Shown here: positions 56,037-64,000 of the stretch, piece by piece
Layout: each line of letters begins with the position of its first letter
How positions within the stretch are numbered: position 1 is the stretch's first letter
NCBI GenBank assembly: GCA_947499955.1
Contig: CANMQI010000001.1
Location: 186,001-250,000 of the forward strand
Direction: 5' to 3'
Origin: an uncultured Granulosicoccus sp.
Lineage (GTDB): Bacteria; Pseudomonadota; Gammaproteobacteria; Granulosicoccales; Granulosicoccaceae
Length of the DNA stretch: 64,000 nucleotides
Position numbers and translations under genes: made by a program
Notes under the pieces: model-generated
What the model saw: the letters and a program-made list of their open reading frames with translations, nothing else
What the model was told of the DNA's origin: nothing
The model's database searches: none

Positions 56037-57491
56037 ATGTCTATACGCATCAAGCGACGTTGGATCCTGCTGGCTGGCTGTCTGGCCATCAGTGGATGTA
56101 CTGAAAAAACCATCATCAGAGAAGTCCCCGCGGCTTCGCCGGAATCCGGTGTGCCGGAGGGTGAACTCGATGACGGCAGCAATCCGGATACGCCGGACAC
56201 GGTCGGTGACACGGACACGGATACCGATACCGACTCGGATACTGACGCGGATACCAATACGGACACGGACGCAGAACCGGACACCGACTCCAATATGGTG
56301 ACGGGGGATGCAGACAGCGATACCGAGACGGACAGTGACTCGGGCGGCGGTTCCAACATGGTGCCTGGCGGAGGCAGTCCGGATACCGACGCGGATCTGG
56401 AAGAAGACACGGACACGGATGCCAACCCGAACACCGATGCCGATGTAGACGAAGAAGCGGACGCGGATACCGACTCGACTATCGACGCCGATGTTGAGGA
56501 AGAAACCGACACGGAAGTGATCGAAGGCACGGATAGCGATGCAGATGCAGATGCAGATGCAGATGCAGATGCAGATGACGACGCTGATGCCGATCAGCTT
56601 GAAGACCCCGTGCAGCCGGATGAAAGCGAGACAGACACACCGGCGGAATCATCAGGCGATGAGCCGGTCAGTGGGGTCCCGGGCACAACCGTGGATTGCG
56701 ACAACACTCTGCCCTGCCGCTGGACCAGTGAAGACACTCAATTCACTGCCACGGTTACCAATGCCGACAACATCGGCTCGCGCGATCGACTGCAACTCAA
56801 CTACAACCTTGGCACCCTGCATGACACGCAGGTGTCGGTTACCGGCGGCGGACAGGCTGTGGATGGAACAGGCACCATGTTCGAGCCTGCCGAACAGCTG
56901 CTCGGCTCGGGTGTCAGTGGCAATGCACGCACCCTGATCGCAGGCGCGATGGTAGAAGGATCAATCGTGTTCGATCGTGGATCCGAAAGCAGCACGCTGA
57001 CGAGCTGGTCGATGACCGTGCTCGATGGTGGGCTTGCCCGCATGCTCTCCTTCACGAACATCCCGGTCGGTACGATCACGACGGCTTACGCCGATTGCGA
57101 GGGAGTACTTCCCTGCGTCTGGGAAACGCCTGCCGGAGATGTCTCCATCACGCTGACAACAGCAGGTGGTTATTCATCCAATGGGCAACTGGCGACGACC
57201 TTTACCGTGCTGCCAGCCAAGTCCATGTTCGTGGCACTGGATGCCGGCGCGACAGCGATGAGTAGCACAGGCTTCAGATTCGAAGGCCGCACCCACAGTC
57301 TCAACGGCATCACCGGCTACAAGAAGGTGCGTACCGAAGCCTACGCCGGGTATGGACTGAATGGCTCCATCAGCTTTTCGCGCAATGCCGCAACACCCAC
57401 GATGCTCAACGAGCTTTCGCTGATTCTCTATCAGGATAGCCCCGTACCACGCTGGAACCCCAGGTTCGTCAACATCCCGGTACAACCGTGA
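56037..57491 (+). CDS. Asp-rich lipoprotein with two tandem Cx5C-W domains
   Basis: 484 residues. After a basic start, the lipobox ISGC (Cys21) predicts a lipoprotein. Residues 45-200 are an Asp/Thr/Glu-rich repeat (DTDTDTD, DADADAD) that may bind calcium or act as a stiff acidic stalk. Two homologous domains follow: 220-344 (opens CDNTLPCRW, ends LSFTNIPV) and 352-482 (opens CEGVLPCVW, ends PRFVNIPV). Each holds a Cys pair five residues apart, then Trp, a central SWSMT/ELSLIL strand and a closing F-x-NIPV. I do not recognise the family. It sits between flgA and flgB, with an AAAGGAGAGG ribosome site 6 nt before ATG. Confidence 0.8.
   Translation: MSIRIKRRWILLAGCLAISGCTEKTIIREVPAASPESGVPEGELDDGSNPDTPDTVGDTDTDTDTDSDTDADTNTDTDAEPDTDSNMVTGDADSDTETDSDSGGGSNMVPGGGSPDTDADLEEDTDTDANPNTDADVDEEADADTDSTIDADVEEETDTEVIEGTDSDADADADADADADDDADADQLEDPVQPDESETDTPAESSGDEPVSGVPGTTVDCDNTLPCRWTSEDTQFTATVTNADNIGSRDRLQLNYNLGTLHDTQVSVTGGGQAVDGTGTMFEPAEQLLGSGVSGNARTLIAGAMVEGSIVFDRGSESSTLTSWSMTVLDGGLARMLSFTNIPVGTITTAYADCEGVLPCVWETPAGDVSITLTTAGGYSSNGQLATTFTVLPAKSMFVALDAGATAMSSTGFRFEGRTHSLNGITGYKKVRTEAYAGYGLNGSISFSRNAATPTMLNELSLILYQDSPVPRWNPRFVNIPVQP
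56538..56576 (+). repeat. Perfect (GATGCA)6.5 hexanucleotide repeat
   Basis: Six and a half exact copies of GATGCA inside the Asp-rich lipoprotein gene, encoding alternating Asp-Ala. Unlike the rest of the Asp-rich region, which varies its codons, these copies are identical, which suggests recent slippage. A multiple-of-three unit keeps the frame. Confidence 0.95.
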
Positions 57492-57597
57492 AAACCTGGT
57501 TCCAGCTAACGGTAACGCGTGCACTTATGACTCACGAATCCGGACGACAAGCCGAGAGCTTGTATCAGGCACACGATAAAAAGGACTCGACGCCCAC

Positions 57598-58032
57598 ATG
57601 ATTGATGACTACCTGTCAACTCACGCAAACGCGTTGAAGCTGCGGTCACAACGAACCAAGGTTCTGGCCAGCAATATCGCCAATGCAGATACGCCCAACT
57701 ACAAGGCCCGTGACATGGCCTTCGCCGAGGTGCTCCGGGATGTCGGGGGCCAGCAACGCTTTTCCAGCACCAGACTGGCCTTGAAAGGCATGCAGGGCAG
57801 CACCGGTGGATTGTCCGTCACCAACTCGCGTCACCTTGCCACCCGCCAGTCCGCAAGCACCTCTGTGCCCCTCATGTATCGACAACCGCAAGAGGCAGCG
57901 CTGGATGGAAACACGGTAGACAAGGACCTTGAGCAGGCCCGTTTTGCCGAGAACAACGTGCGCTACCAGGCCAGCCTGGAGTTCATAAAAAGTCGGGTCA
58001 GTGGTCTGATTCGCGCACTCAGGAGTGAATAG
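57598..58032 (+). CDS. flgB: Flagellar proximal rod protein FlgB
   Basis: 144 residues. The rod signature LRSQRTKVLASNIANADTPNYKARDM and the C-terminal NNVRYQASLEFIKSRVSGLIRALRS are typical. An AAAAGGA site lies 12 nt before ATG. First gene of the flgBCDEFGHIJ run. The 106 nt upstream show no clear sigma28, sigma54 or sigma70 promoter. Confidence 0.95.
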   Translation: MIDDYLSTHANALKLRSQRTKVLASNIANADTPNYKARDMAFAEVLRDVGGQQRFSSTRLALKGMQGSTGGLSVTNSRHLATRQSASTSVPLMYRQPQEAALDGNTVDKDLEQARFAENNVRYQASLEFIKSRVSGLIRALRSE

Positions 58033-58034
58033 AA

Positions 58035-58433
58035 TTGGCTCAGAGCATCTTCGACATAGCAGGCAGCGCCATGCGCGCTCAAAGCCTGCGTTTGAATACG
58101 ACAGCCAGTAACCTGGCCAATGCCAGTTCGGTAGCCGGTACCGCAGAGGAAGCCTACAAGGCCCGACACCCGGTATTTGCCGCCGTACTGGAAAACGAGA
58201 TCGGTGGCGTCCAGAGCCGCGGTGTCGTCGAGTCCACCCGTGAGCCCGAAATGCGCTATGAACCCGGTCACCCGCTGGCCAACGACGAAGGCTATGTATT
58301 CGGCTCCAATGTCGACAACGTTGAAGAAATGGCCAACATGATGTCCGCCTCTCGCAGCTACCAGAGCAATGTCGACATGATATCCACCGTCCGACAACTC
58401 ATGCTGCAGACACTGAAAATGGGAGATTCCTGA
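58035..58433 (+). CDS. flgC: Flagellar proximal rod protein FlgC (TTG start)
   Basis: 132 residues. The start is TTG 58035, supported by AGGAG 9 nt upstream and by the family-typical IFDIAGSAMRAQSLRLNTTASNLANA, which would be lost from the next ATG. The C-terminal ANMMSASRSYQSNVDMISTVRQLMLQTLKMG is the rod/hook helix. Two nt follow the flgB stop. Confidence 0.94.
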   Translation: MAQSIFDIAGSAMRAQSLRLNTTASNLANASSVAGTAEEAYKARHPVFAAVLENEIGGVQSRGVVESTREPEMRYEPGHPLANDEGYVFGSNVDNVEEMANMMSASRSYQSNVDMISTVRQLMLQTLKMGDS

Positions 58434-59137
58434 TGGTCACCATCGCAGCTCCGGTCGTAGACGAACAATTCCAGCTCAACAGTCAGACCGAATCGAAATA
58501 CAACAAGGAACTGGGGCAGGATGAGTTTCTTGAACTCATGACCGCGCAGCTGAAGAATCAGGACCCGATGAAGCCCATGGACAACGGAGAATTCCTCGGG
58601 CAGATGGCGCAGTTCAGTACGGTATCCGGCATCGAGAAGATGCAGGCATCCATGGAGAATCTGAGTGCCACCTACGCCACCGGCCAGACGCTGCAATCGG
58701 TTCAGCTGGTCGGCCAGGAAGTCATGATCGAAAGCGGCTCGATAGAACTGTCCAATACCGGTGCTACCGGTGGCTCCTTCGAGCTGGACGCTGCCTCTGG
58801 AGACGTCAGGCTCGATATCGCGGATGCCAGTGGCACCGTGGTAAGGCAAGTCAAGCTGGGTGAATACGGCCCGGGGCGCCATGACTTTTCATGGAACGGC
58901 ATGAACGACCTGGGCGAACGCGTCCCCGCCGGTAGCTACAAGGCAGTAATAAGTGCTCAACAAGGAGAAGAATTCATATCCGCCTCTGTTCTGTCCACAC
59001 GAATCATCGATTCGGTCGAGTTCGGCGCGGGCGGTCAGGCAACTTTGAATACCAGACAAGGAGAAATTCTGACATTGGCTGACATAAGACAGATTCGCGC
59101 GGCAAGTCCTGATACTGCCGGCGAAACAGAACAATAA
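58433..59137 (+). CDS. flgD: Hook assembly scaffold FlgD
   Basis: 234 residues. The N-terminal LGQDEFLELMTAQLKNQDPMKPMDNGEFLGQMAQFSTVSGIEKM is the FlgD signature. The central part has a FlgD Ig-like domain (YGPGRHDFSWNGMNDLGERVPAGSYKAVISA). Caps the growing hook and is later discarded. Overlaps flgC by one base (TGATG). Confidence 0.95.
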   Translation: MVTIAAPVVDEQFQLNSQTESKYNKELGQDEFLELMTAQLKNQDPMKPMDNGEFLGQMAQFSTVSGIEKMQASMENLSATYATGQTLQSVQLVGQEVMIESGSIELSNTGATGGSFELDAASGDVRLDIADASGTVVRQVKLGEYGPGRHDFSWNGMNDLGERVPAGSYKAVISAQQGEEFISASVLSTRIIDSVEFGAGGQATLNTRQGEILTLADIRQIRAASPDTAGETEQ

Positions 59138-59153
59138 ACGTTGAGGAAACAGC

Positions 59154-60407
59154 ATGACCTTCCAGATAGCACTAACCGGCATCAATGCCGCATCGACCGA
59201 ACTGAACACGATATCCAACAATATCGCCAACAACGCCACCACCGGATTCAAGCGTTCTCGCGCTGAATTCGCTGATGTCTACGCAACCAGCGCCTCCAGC
59301 TCCAGTAGCTCGACGGTGGGCCAGGGGGTACGCGTTGCGAACATCCGCCAGGAACACACCCAGGGAGACATGCTGTTCACTGAACGAAACCTCGATCTGG
59401 CTGTTGAAGGACTGGGCATGTTTCGCCTGGATGACAACGGCACTGCTCTCTATACCCGTTCAGGCAACTTCGGTCTGGATCAGGAAGGCTATCTTGTCAA
59501 CACACAAGGCAATACCCTGACCGGTTACGGTGTTGACGCCGCGGGTGAGATACTGCCGATTGTCACCGATCTGCAGATCGACTATACCGATTTGCAGCCG
59601 AATCGCTCTACCAGGGTTGATCTCACGGCCAATCTGGACTCCAAGGCACAGCCACCAATCAATGTTGACAACGCCGGCAACGAGACTCTCGTGGCCTTCG
59701 ACGTCACTGACCCGAGCTCTTACAACTTCTCGACGTCGACGCTGGTTTATGACTCTCTGGGTTCGTCCGAGGTGGCCAACCTGTATTTTCAGAAAGGCAC
59801 TGACACCAGCTGGAACGCCTTCGCCTATGTCGGCGATCAGGAAGTCAGTAACGGCGGTGTACAGCTGAACTTCGATGAATCGGGTTTGCTGGTGAATGTC
59901 GACGGCGGATCAACCACTTTCGAATCCAGTCAGTACACGCCAGCTTCAGGTGGTGCGGCTGCGATGAGCTTGACCTTCGATTTCGAAAACATCACTCAGT
60001 TCGATGATTCCTTTGGTGTCAACCGAATTTCCCAGGATGGTTTCTCGGCCGGACGTCTGGAAGATTTCGACGTCGATTCCAGCGGTATCATCTTCGGGCG
60101 ATTCTCCAATGGACAGGCGAAAACCATGGGACAGGTAACCTTGTCCAACTTTGCCAATCAGTCCGGTCTGCGTCAGGTCGGTACTACCAGCTGGACAGAA
60201 ACCTTCACCTCTGGCGAACCCGCCACAGGCGCTCCGGGTAGTGCCAGTCTTGGCAAACTGCAATCCGGTGCCCTCGAGGGCAGTAACGTCGATATCACGC
60301 AGGAACTGGTATCGATGATTGGTGCTCAGCGTAGCTTCCAGGCAAACGCACAGGTCATCAGTACAGGCGACACTCTGACTCAGACTGTCATCAACATCCG
60401 CCGTTAA
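59154..60407 (+). CDS. flgE: Flagellar hook protein FlgE
   Basis: 417 residues. N-terminal FQIALTGINAASTELNTISNNIANNATTGFKRSRAEF and C-terminal SNVDITQELVSMIGAQRSFQANAQVIS are the D0 parts. The middle holds the exposed, variable hook domains. The length is close to the E. coli protein (402). It lies 16 nt after flgD, with TTGAGGAAA as ribosome site. Confidence 0.95.
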   Translation: MTFQIALTGINAASTELNTISNNIANNATTGFKRSRAEFADVYATSASSSSSSTVGQGVRVANIRQEHTQGDMLFTERNLDLAVEGLGMFRLDDNGTALYTRSGNFGLDQEGYLVNTQGNTLTGYGVDAAGEILPIVTDLQIDYTDLQPNRSTRVDLTANLDSKAQPPINVDNAGNETLVAFDVTDPSSYNFSTSTLVYDSLGSSEVANLYFQKGTDTSWNAFAYVGDQEVSNGGVQLNFDESGLLVNVDGGSTTFESSQYTPASGGAAAMSLTFDFENITQFDDSFGVNRISQDGFSAGRLEDFDVDSSGIIFGRFSNGQAKTMGQVTLSNFANQSGLRQVGTTSWTETFTSGEPATGAPGSASLGKLQSGALEGSNVDITQELVSMIGAQRSFQANAQVISTGDTLTQTVINIRR

Positions 60408-60421
60408 TCGAGTAGAAGCTG

Positions 60422-61159
60422 ATGGATAAGATGGTATATGTGGCGATGTCAGGCGCGCGGCAGGTAATGCTCAAGCAAGCCAGCAACAGCCACAATCTCG
60501 CCAACCTGAACACCAACGGGTTCAAGGCAGACATTGACAATTTCAAGGCCATGCCCGTCTACGGTCCCGGCATGCCCGGTCGTGTCTATGGCGAGAACCA
60601 TCGTTCGGGCATCGATCATGCGCCCGGGCAGCTCATCAGCACAGGCGTGCCACTGGATGTGGCTCTGGACGGCGATGGTTTCATCGCCGTTCAGGACACC
60701 GACGGTGCGGAGGCCTATACCCGCAACGGTAGCCTGCGAGTCACCGAGCAGGGCCTGCTGGTGACCTCCAGCGGGCAACCGGTACTGGGTGAAGGTGGTC
60801 CGATCACCCTCTCCCCCTACGACGACATCCTTATCGGTCGTGATGGAACCATCACGATTCAGCCTTTGGGCCAGGATGGTGGCGAACTTGCAGTACTTGA
60901 CCGTATCAAGCTCGTCAACCCGGATCGCGCTGAAATAAAACGCAACGAACGCGGTTTGTTTACAACGCCGAACGAAGAAGAACCTGCTGATGCCGACGTG
61001 AAGCTGGCTACCGAGTCGCTGGAGACCAGCAATGTGAACTCCGTCGAGGCTCTGGTCACGATGATCGAACTGTCACGACAGTACGAGACGCAGGTAAAGA
61101 TGATGAGCACGGCCAAGGAGAACGATGTCTCGGCCGCACAACTACTGAAGATCAGCTGA
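60422..61159 (+). CDS. flgF: Proximal rod protein FlgF
   Basis: 245 residues. MVYVAMSGARQVMLKQASNSHNLANLNTNGFKAD at the start and ESLETSNVNSVEALVTMIELSRQYETQVKMMSTAKEND at the end are typical of FlgF. GDGFIAVQDTDGAEAYTRNGSL marks the shared rod/hook body. A rod subunit exported through the flagellar type III system. Confidence 0.94.
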   Translation: MDKMVYVAMSGARQVMLKQASNSHNLANLNTNGFKADIDNFKAMPVYGPGMPGRVYGENHRSGIDHAPGQLISTGVPLDVALDGDGFIAVQDTDGAEAYTRNGSLRVTEQGLLVTSSGQPVLGEGGPITLSPYDDILIGRDGTITIQPLGQDGGELAVLDRIKLVNPDRAEIKRNERGLFTTPNEEEPADADVKLATESLETSNVNSVEALVTMIELSRQYETQVKMMSTAKENDVSAAQLLKIS

Positions 61160-61203
61160 TCCAGGTCGGCTGAACGCATAACCACGGGAAAGGAAAAACA
61201 ACG

Positions 61204-61989
61204 ATGAACGGAGCACTCTGGACAGCCAAGACCGGCCTTGATGCGCAGCAGACGCGCATGCAGGTCATCTCGAACAACCTGGCCAACACCAATACCACGG
61301 GCTTCAAGCGAGACCGTGCCGTCTTTCAGGATCTGTTGTATCAGACTGTCAGGCAGCCAGGCGCGCAATCGTCGCAGGACACACAACTGCCATCGGGCCT
61401 GAGTACCGGTACCGGTGTACGGGTGGTCAGTACCGAGAAACTGCATTCACAGGGGAATCTGTCACAAACCGAAGACCCTCTGGATCTCGCCATCCAGGGT
61501 CGCGGCTTCTTTGAAGTGCTGACGCCGGATGGCACGCTGGCCTACACCCGCGATGGCTCCTTCCAGATCGACTCTGAAGGCCAGATGGTAACTGCGACCG
61601 GTTTCACACTACAACCGGGAATCACCATCCCTGAATACGCCACGGGCCTCACGATTGGCCAGGATGGCACGGTAACCGCATCCCTGCCCGGCAATGCAGC
61701 CCCAACACAACTGGGCGTCATCGGCCTGGCTGACTTCATCAATCCGGCGGGCCTGCAAGCCAAGGGCGGCAATCTCTATCAGGAGACAGCTTCCAGCGGC
61801 GCACCCCTTCAGGGTACTGCCGGCATCGGTGGGCTGGGCAGCCTGATTCAGGGTTCGGTGGAGACATCGAACGTCAACATCGTCGAGGAACTGGTCAGCA
61901 TGATCGAAACACAACGTGCCTATGAAATCAGCTCGAAGGCAATCTCAACCACGGACGGCATGCTGCAATACATCAACAACAATCTGTAG
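61204..61989 (+). CDS. flgG: Distal rod protein FlgG
   Basis: 261 residues, close to the E. coli length of 260. [39 protein letters not shown], the [23 protein letters not shown] stretch and the C-terminal [26 protein letters not shown] are diagnostic. GGGAAAGGA lies ahead of the ATG. Confidence 0.96.
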   Translation: MNGALWTAKTGLDAQQTRMQVISNNLANTNTTGFKRDRAVFQDLLYQTVRQPGAQSSQDTQLPSGLSTGTGVRVVSTEKLHSQGNLSQTEDPLDLAIQGRGFFEVLTPDGTLAYTRDGSFQIDSEGQMVTATGFTLQPGITIPEYATGLTIGQDGTVTASLPGNAAPTQLGVIGLADFINPAGLQAKGGNLYQETASSGAPLQGTAGIGGLGSLIQGSVETSNVNIVEELVSMIETQRAYEISSKAISTTDGMLQYINNNL

Positions 61990-61998
61990 GGGCTGATC

Positions 61999-62688
61999 AT
62001 GCACCTGCCCATGGCAAGAATCGCCAGAGCGCTGGGGATACTCTCCCTGGCCGGCCTCTCGGCCTGCTCCATCACGACTCCGATCAAGGAAACAGGTTTC
62101 ACACCGGCAGATCCGCCGGTCATCATTCACGAGGAAAAGGCAAGTGGCGCCATCTATCAGGCTGCGACCAATCGCTTCTTTTTCGAAGACATTCGTGCAC
62201 GACGGGTCGGGGATGTCATCAATGTCATTCTCGATGAGCGAACCAACGCCAGCAAGACGGCTTCCACCAATGCGGCCAAGGGCAGCACGGTAAGCCTGCC
62301 GAGTCCAACGCTGTTCGGCGGCACCTTGACTGCCATGGGTCGAGACCTGCTGTCCAACGATATCTCTGGCAGCACCGACTTTGGTGGTAGCGCCGACAGT
62401 AGCCAGAGCAACCAGCTGACCGGCAGTATTGCCGTGGTTGTCGACAAGGTGCTGTCCAATGGCAATCTGTGGATCCGTGGCCAGAAGCGCCTGACCCTGA
62501 ACCAGGGTAGCGAAGTGGTCCAGGTGTCCGGACTGATACGCCCCGTGGATATCACCCCGGAGAACACCATTCAGTCGAACCAGATCGCTGACGCCAACAT
62601 CACCTACGGTGGCAAGGGTTTGCTGGCAGACAGCAATCGCGCCGGATGGATGACTCGCATCTTTACCAGCCCTATCTGGCCCTTCTAG
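61999..62688 (+). CDS. flgH: Flagellar L-ring lipoprotein FlgH
   Basis: 229 residues. Signal with lipobox LSAC. FFEDIRARRVGDVINVILDERTNASKTAST and SNGNLWIRGQKRLTLNQGSEVVQVSGLIRPVDI are FlgH signatures, ending GWMTRIFTSPIWPF. Forms the ring in the outer membrane, so the cell is diderm. The next gap (62689-62766) has a CCTCG/CGAGG hairpin. Confidence 0.96.
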   Translation: MHLPMARIARALGILSLAGLSACSITTPIKETGFTPADPPVIIHEEKASGAIYQAATNRFFFEDIRARRVGDVINVILDERTNASKTASTNAAKGSTVSLPSPTLFGGTLTAMGRDLLSNDISGSTDFGGSADSSQSNQLTGSIAVVVDKVLSNGNLWIRGQKRLTLNQGSEVVQVSGLIRPVDITPENTIQSNQIADANITYGGKGLLADSNRAGWMTRIFTSPIWPF

Positions 62689-62766
62689 AACGAACCGCAG
62701 TGCCCTCCTCGATGAACCGAGGGGAATTAAAGGCTTGATCGCCTGAGACGACAAGGAAAACGAACG

Positions 62767-63915
62767 ATGGATTCGCTGCAACTATTCAAGTATTGCGCTA
62801 CGCGTGCCCGCACGCGAAGTTGCCTGACCCTTGCCTTGCTGGCAATGGTTCTGCCGCTGCTCTGCACGCCGGTCCATGCAGAACGGCTCAAGGACCTGGC
62901 CAGCATCGCCGGAGTCCGTGACAACCCCTTGCTGGGTTACGGGCTGGTGGTGGGACTCGACGGTACTGGTGATACCACGTCTCCCTTTACCGAACAGAGC
63001 CTGCGCAGCATGCTGGTCCAGTACGGTGTCACCGTGCCTCCCTCCATCAACATGTCATCGAAGAATGTGGCCGCTGTGTCGATACACGCGGTACTGCCGC
63101 CCTTTGCCAAACCCGGGCAGAAGATCGATATCACGGCCTCCTCACTGGGCAACTCCAAATCCCTGCGCGGCGGTACCCTTCTCATGTCACCACTGCGGGG
63201 CGCCAACGGTGAAGTCTATGCCATCGCCCAGGGAAACCTGGCAGTCGGTGGCCTTGGGGTGGCCGGTGCTGATGGTTCATCCATCGCCATCAATGTTCCC
63301 AGTGTCGGCAGGATTCCAGGTGGCGCCACTGTCGAGCGGGCGGTGCCCAACCCGTTTGCCGATACCCGGCGCGTCGTCTTCAATCTGCATGATCCTGATT
63401 TCACCACTGCCCGACGCGCTGTCGACGCCATCAACGAAGCACTTGGAACCGCGGAAGCCGAAGCGCTGGATGCGGTTTCGGTCGCCGTCAATGCCCCCAT
63501 GGAAGTCTCCAAGCGAGTGGCCTTCATCGGCTATCTGGAGGAGCTGGTCATCGACCCCGGCGAAGGTGCCGGCAAGATCATCGTCAACTCGCGCACCGGC
63601 ACCATCGTCATCGGCAGTCATGTCACGGTAGGCCCTGCGGCAGTCACGCATGGCAGTCTGACCGTCACGATTCGTGAAGATACGCAGATCTCTCAACCTG
63701 AACCCTTCACTGACGGTGTTACCGCCGCCGTGCCGGACACGGGAATCGACGTGGTCGAAGAGCAGTCCCGCATGTTCGAACTGCCGCGCGGTACCACCTT
63801 GTCGGATATCGTCCAGGCCATCAACAGCGTCGGTGCCGCTCCCGGTGATCTGGTCGCCATTCTCGAGGCCCTGAAACAGGCAGGCGCGCTGCGTGCGCAA
63901 CTGATCATCATCTGA
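62767..63915 (+). CDS. flgI: Flagellar P-ring protein FlgI
   Basis: 382 residues. The signal peptide ([21 protein letters not shown]) is followed by [52 protein letters not shown] and a C-terminal [15 protein letters not shown], all FlgI hallmarks. Periplasmic ring around the rod, assembled with FlgA. Its stop overlaps the flgJ start by one base (TGATG). Confidence 0.96.
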   Translation: MDSLQLFKYCATRARTRSCLTLALLAMVLPLLCTPVHAERLKDLASIAGVRDNPLLGYGLVVGLDGTGDTTSPFTEQSLRSMLVQYGVTVPPSINMSSKNVAAVSIHAVLPPFAKPGQKIDITASSLGNSKSLRGGTLLMSPLRGANGEVYAIAQGNLAVGGLGVAGADGSSIAINVPSVGRIPGGATVERAVPNPFADTRRVVFNLHDPDFTTARRAVDAINEALGTAEAEALDAVSVAVNAPMEVSKRVAFIGYLEELVIDPGEGAGKIIVNSRTGTIVIGSHVTVGPAAVTHGSLTVTIREDTQISQPEPFTDGVTAAVPDTGIDVVEEQSRMFELPRGTTLSDIVQAINSVGAAPGDLVAILEALKQAGALRAQLIII

Positions 63916-64000
63916 TGACTGATTCAGCTCCAGCGAACCTGAGCGCATTGATACAGATTCAGCGCAGTGCTGCCGACGTGGGCAGGATGCAACAAGCTGA
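63915..64000 (+). CDS. flgJ: Start of flgJ, cut by the window end
   Basis: Only 28 codons are visible, beginning [21 protein letters not shown]. The position after flgI, the TGATG overlap and a polar helical start agree with FlgJ, the rod cap and muramidase. Identity rests mainly on gene order. The fragment cannot show whether the glucosaminidase domain is present. Confidence 0.6.
   Translation, partial: MTDSAPANLSALIQIQRSAADVGRMQQA

Noticed and set aside
55943-56530. Minus-strand ORF rich in Ser-Val-Ser-Val
   Set aside because: Reverse reading of the Asp-rich repeat of the lipoprotein gene; composition is explained by the repeat.
1-64000. tRNA, rRNA, CRISPR, insertion sequence or phage genes
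   Set aside because: Intergenic gaps were read on both strands; no cloverleaf, array of repeats, transposase or integrase motif was recognised.

Overview
The window looks like a chromosomal segment of a free-living, motile, aerobic gammaproteobacterium. The support is the E. coli-like order of the S10-spc-alpha ribosomal genes, a zinc-free long S14, CsrA, an FlgB-FlgJ operon with outer-membrane L- and P-ring genes, and a cobalamin-riboswitch B12 cluster. Genus cannot be fixed from the sequence alone. I see no rRNA, tRNA, transposase, integrase or CRISPR array.

Layout. (1) 1-12 kb, accessory genes: an APP1-type phosphatase, a DMT exporter, a two-component system, a secreted spondin-domain protein, a di-haem peroxidase overlapped with a multi-HAMP chemoreceptor, a mannitol/fructuronate-type dehydrogenase and gpsA. 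(2) 12.1-25.6 kb, minus strand: rplC to rplQ, 27 genes covering S10 (without rpsJ), spc and alpha, with its own candidate extended -10 promoter and a clear terminator after rplQ. (3) 25.6-48 kb, a block lying between rplC and rpsJ: tag, a DUF1499 protein, a dipeptidase plus Dpp-type peptide importer operon, a thioredoxin-like protein, and a roughly 12-kb B12/cobalt operon (cobO, btuFCD, DUF1636, cobW, cobN, AAA+ and VWA chelatase subunits, cbiM) behind one cobalamin riboswitch, with cbiB just upstream. (4) 48-52.9 kb, minus strand: the str operon rpsL-rpsG-fusA-tuf-rpsJ with a near-consensus sigma70 promoter and a terminator. (5) 53.1-64 kb: csrA, a stand-alone N-terminal-type domain protein, flgN-like and flgA (minus), an Asp-rich two-repeat lipoprotein, then flgBCDEFGHI and the start of flgJ (plus).

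How it fits together. The B12 operon reads as late aerobic cobalt insertion (CobN with ChlI/ChlD-type ATPase subunits), adenosylation (CobO), aminopropanol attachment (CbiB), corrinoid salvage (BtuFCD), cobalt entry (CbiM) and metal delivery (CobW, DUF1636), all shut off by B12 through the riboswitch.

The most striking signal is at the junction of the AAA+ and VWA genes (about 36.26 kb). A dnaX-type slippery heptamer, A AAA AAG, lies in the zero frame two codons before the stop, with AGGGAG exactly 10 nt upstream. A -1 shift there would fuse the two ORFs into one 657-residue ChlD-like subunit. Other points of note are the 22-kb separation of rpsJ from rplC, unusually long hairpin-bearing spacers inside the ribosomal operon, the four HAMP-like repeats of the chemoreceptor, and a duplicated Cx5C-W domain in the Asp-rich lipoprotein.
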